Below, piece after piece: positions 61,911 through 64,000 of a stretch of 64,000 nucleotides of DNA; the first letter of the stretch is position 1, and each line of letters opens with the position of its first letter. The position numbers were made by a program, and so were the translations under genes. Source of the stretch: Paraburkholderia aspalathi (GTDB taxonomy: Bacteria > Pseudomonadota > Gammaproteobacteria > Burkholderiales > Burkholderiaceae); NCBI RefSeq assembly GCF_900116445.1, contig NZ_FPBH01000005.1, forward strand, positions 124,001 through 188,000, given 5' to 3'. The notes beneath the pieces are model-generated. The model was not told where the DNA came from. It did not search any database and worked only from the letters and a program-made list of their open reading frames with translations.

Positions 61911-62489
61911 ATGTCTGAAGAATATGAAGTGCATGGTCCGCACGACCATGCGGTTGAACACGCTGGCCACCATGACTCGGACCCGTTTGCGAGCCGCATG
62001 GCCGTGATGACGGCGATCCTCGCGACGATCGGCGCACTGTGTGCCTACCAGAGCGGCAACAGCGAAAATCTGGCGCTGTACTACAAGAACGAAGCCGCCA
62101 TTAAAAAGACCGAAGCGTCGAATCAATGGAACTACTACCAGGCCAAGGGCGAGAAAGAGAATCTCGCTGAACTCGGCGCGGCGCTGTCGCTCGGCAATAC
62201 CGATGCGCACGCGAAGTTCGCCGCCGACGTCGACAAGTACAAGCAGCAGAAAGAGCCGATCCGCGCGAAGGCTGAAGCGATCGAAAGGGAAGTCGTGGAC
62301 AACGACGCTAAAAGCGAAGCGTTGCTGCATGGCCATCATCGCTGGGCGCAGGCCACGACCTTGATTCAGGTGGCCATCGCCCTCTGCGCGATCACGTTGC
62401 TGACCCGCAAGAAATGGCTACGCAATCTGTCGTTCGGGATTGCGGCTGCGGGTGTGGTCACTGCCGCTGTGGCCTTCTTTTCGGCGTGA
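61911..62489 (+). CDS. DUF4337 membrane protein
   Basis: 192 residues from ATG 61911 with GGAGAATC before it. His-rich N terminus (HGPHDHAVEHAGHH), a short TM (about 30-48), a long charged helix (60-135, coiled coil-like, KNEAAIKKTEASNQWNYYQ), and two C-terminal TMs (145-190). This is the DUF4337 pattern. The function is unknown; the His-rich tail may bind metal. Confidence 0.85.
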   Translation: MSEEYEVHGPHDHAVEHAGHHDSDPFASRMAVMTAILATIGALCAYQSGNSENLALYYKNEAAIKKTEASNQWNYYQAKGEKENLAELGAALSLGNTDAHAKFAADVDKYKQQKEPIRAKAEAIEREVVDNDAKSEALLHGHHRWAQATTLIQVAIALCAITLLTRKKWLRNLSFGIAAAGVVTAAVAFFSA

Positions 62490-62563
62490 TTTCGCAAATG
62501 ACGTTTGCCGCGATGCTCGGCATGGCGTGCGTCAGTTGATCCGGTAAGTTACCTACGTACGGT

Positions 62564-63841
62564 TCAATGCGCGCGGCCGCGCGCGGCACGCTCGAGCAAC
62601 AGTTCGCGCTCGCGAGCATTGCGCGTCATGCCGGCAGCGCGTTCGAATTCGGCGCACGCCTCTTCCACGCGGCCGAGTTTCTCCAGCAGATCGCCGCGCA
62701 CGCTCGGCAACCAGTGATAGTTCGCGAGCGCAGCATCGGCGGCGAGCGCGTCGACGATTTCCAGACCGGCAGCCGGTCCGAATGCCATGCCGACTGCCAC
62801 CGCCCGATTCAACTCCACCACCGGCGAAGGCGTCACCTGCGCCAGCGCGTCGTACAACGCGACGATCTGCGCCCAATCGGTCTCTTCGGCACGGCGGGCA
62901 CGCGCGTGGCACGCGGCCAGCGCAGCCTGCAGCGCATAGGGACCGCTCGCGCCGCCCAACGCGTGCGCGGTGCCGAGCGCGGTCAGCCCACGGCGGATCA
63001 GCAGCGGGTCCCAGCGGCTGCGGTCCTGGTCGAGCAGCAGCACCGGTCGGCCCTCGGCATCGGTGCGCGCATGCGTACGCGACGCCTGGATTTCCATCAA
63101 CGCGACGAGGCCATGCACTTCGCTTTCGTCCGGCACGAGTCCGCTCAGCACACGCCCCAGCAGCAGCGCTTCCGCGCACAACGCCGGACGCATCCAGTCG
63201 TCGCCGGTTGTGGCCGAATAGCCTTCGTTGAAAATCAGATAGATCACCTGCAGCACCGACGCGAGCCGCGGCGCACGCGCATCCGCCTGCGGCACCTCGA
63301 ACGGCACTTTGGCCGCAGACAACGTGCGTTTGGCTCGCACGATGCGCTGCGCGATGGTCGGCTCGGGCACGAGAAACGCGCGCGCGATTTCGTCAGTGGT
63401 GAGGCCGCCGAGCAGGCGCAACGTCAGCGCGACGCGTGCGTCGGTGGACAACACCGGGTGGCACGCCGTGAACACCAGGCGCAGCAGGTCGTCGCCGATA
63501 TCGTCGGCGCGTGCGGCATCGAGGGTATCGACGAAATCCGGCACGAGGTGCGCCTCCATTGCGTCGAGATCGTGTCCCAACTCTTCACGCTTGCGAGCAT
63601 GCAGCGCTTCCTGGCGCAAGCGGTCGAGGGCGCGGTTCTTCGCGGTCGCCATCAGCCACGCTCCCGGGTTGTCGGGCACGCCCGCGTCAGGCCAATGTTC
63701 GAGCGCCGCCACCAGCGCGTCCTGCGCCAGCTCTTCGGCGAGCCCCACGTCACGCACGATCCGCGCGACGTGGGCGATGACCTTGGCGGATTCGATCCGC
63801 CAGACTGCCTCGATGGCACGATGGGTGGCCGGTTTTGTCAC
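62564..63841 (-). CDS. ECF42-type sigma factor with C-terminal TPR-like domain
   Basis: 425 residues, GTG start. Sigma-2 region (about 10-75: VIAHVARIVRDVGLAEELAQDA) and sigma-4 (110-165: VALTLRLLGGLTTDEIARAFLVPEPTIAQR), then a helical extension of about 230 residues (FNEGYSATTGDDWMRP through AEFERAAGMTRNARE) typical of ECF42. The family usually has a DGPF/YCII-domain partner; the neighbour here is a VOC-family protein whose end lies just upstream (stop at 63846), a variation to note. No anti-sigma gene is adjacent. Confidence 0.92.
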   Translation of the reverse strand: MTKPATHRAIEAVWRIESAKVIAHVARIVRDVGLAEELAQDALVAALEHWPDAGVPDNPGAWLMATAKNRALDRLRQEALHARKREELGHDLDAMEAHLVPDFVDTLDAARADDIGDDLLRLVFTACHPVLSTDARVALTLRLLGGLTTDEIARAFLVPEPTIAQRIVRAKRTLSAAKVPFEVPQADARAPRLASVLQVIYLIFNEGYSATTGDDWMRPALCAEALLLGRVLSGLVPDESEVHGLVALMEIQASRTHARTDAEGRPVLLLDQDRSRWDPLLIRRGLTALGTAHALGGASGPYALQAALAACHARARRAEETDWAQIVALYDALAQVTPSPVVELNRAVAVGMAFGPAAGLEIVDALAADAALANYHWLPSVRGDLLEKLGRVEEACAEFERAAGMTRNARERELLLERAARGRAH

Positions 63842-63845
63842 GGGA

Positions 63846-64000
63846 TCAGCCCGCTGCCTTGGCGTTCGGATCCATGTAGATCAGCTCCCAGATGTGTCCG
63901 TCGATATCTTCGAAGCCGTGCCCGTACATGAAACCGTAGTCCTGCGGCGCGCGCGGCACCGTGCCGCCAGCGGCAAGCGCCTTCGCGACCAGCGCATCCA
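63846..64000 (-). CDS. VOC-family (glyoxalase-like) protein, partial
   Basis: Only the last 50 residues are in the window ([11 protein letters not shown], then [20 protein letters not shown]). The pattern [12 protein letters not shown] carries the final metal-ligand Glu of VOC/PhnB-like proteins. It ends four bases before the ECF42 start and is on the same strand, so they form a unit. The start lies outside the window. Confidence 0.85.
   Translation of the reverse strand, partial: DALVAKALAAGGTVPRAPQDYGFMYGHGFEDIDGHIWELIYMDPNAKAAG

Overview
The window reads as chromosome or megaplasmid DNA of a Burkholderia/Paraburkholderia-type betaproteobacterium. The grounds are high GC with strong codon bias, many LysR regulators, a Burkholderia-type trimeric porin, MocR and ECF42 regulators, XapX and DUF4337 small proteins, and abundant stand-alone acetyltransferases. 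This assignment is inference from gene content; there is no rRNA or core marker here. No tRNA, rRNA, CRISPR array or intact insertion sequence was seen.

Region 1 (1-12.1 kb) is catabolic. A two-subunit molybdenum hydroxylase (window edge) and two LysR genes precede a co-directional run: two tandem amidohydrolase-2 paralogues, a UbiD decarboxylase with its UbiX flavin prenyltransferase, a His-rich CobW-type metal chaperone, an NCS2 permease, a TrzA/8-oxoguanine-deaminase-like amidohydrolase and an arylmalonate-decarboxylase-like enzyme. Together they look like uptake, deamination, ring opening and decarboxylation of an N-heterocycle (pterin- or purine-like is my best guess). The first amidohydrolase has lost its HxH metal motif.

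Region 2 (12.1-18.8 kb) has a catalytic-core-only threonyl-tRNA synthetase preceded by a leader peptide with six consecutive Thr codons and a terminator hairpin, that is, classical attenuation. It is followed by a GNAT acetyltransferase, a flavin reductase-like protein, a diguanylate cyclase and a chemoreceptor. Region 3 (18.6-26.5 kb, all minus strand) is a MEKHLA-domain protein, a histidine kinase and a sigma-54 response regulator. Next come a near-perfect 41-bp palindrome and a consensus -24/-12 promoter driving a lipoprotein with an internally repeated domain. A paralogue, a truncated metallophosphoesterase, an MFS carrier, an ArsB-like permease and a 49-codon small ORF follow.

Region 4 (26.9-35.1 kb) holds 5-oxoproline genes (pxpB, pxpC, and a deletion scar fusing pxpA to a biotin-carrier tail) with an MHS transporter and a D-glutamate-cyclase-family protein, then LysR, GST and NTF2-like genes. 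Region 5 (35.3-40.9 kb) is a patch of genes of foreign appearance: a HAF-repeat protein, a dihydrofolate-reductase-like gene followed at once by an integron attC-like site, a frameshifted small ORF and a gammaproteobacterial-type lpxA. A porin follows.

Region 6 (40.9-53.7 kb) holds DoxX and a nucleotide-sugar-epimerase-like gene under a TetR regulator with two visible operators, a three-PAS GGDEF-EAL protein, GST, several GNATs, an Asp/Glu-racemase-like protein paired with a streptomycin-kinase-like APH, and a MocR regulator. Region 7 (53.8-56.6 kb) is AT-richer and carries a frameshifted GNAT-PIN multidomain protein overlapping an ASCH-domain gene, plausibly a toxin/defence-type RNA-targeting module. 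Region 8 (56.6-64 kb) has a membrane protein, LysR with an AEC transporter, an AraC regulator behind a heptanucleotide repeat, a quinone reductase, XapX, DUF4337, an ECF42 sigma factor and a partial VOC protein.
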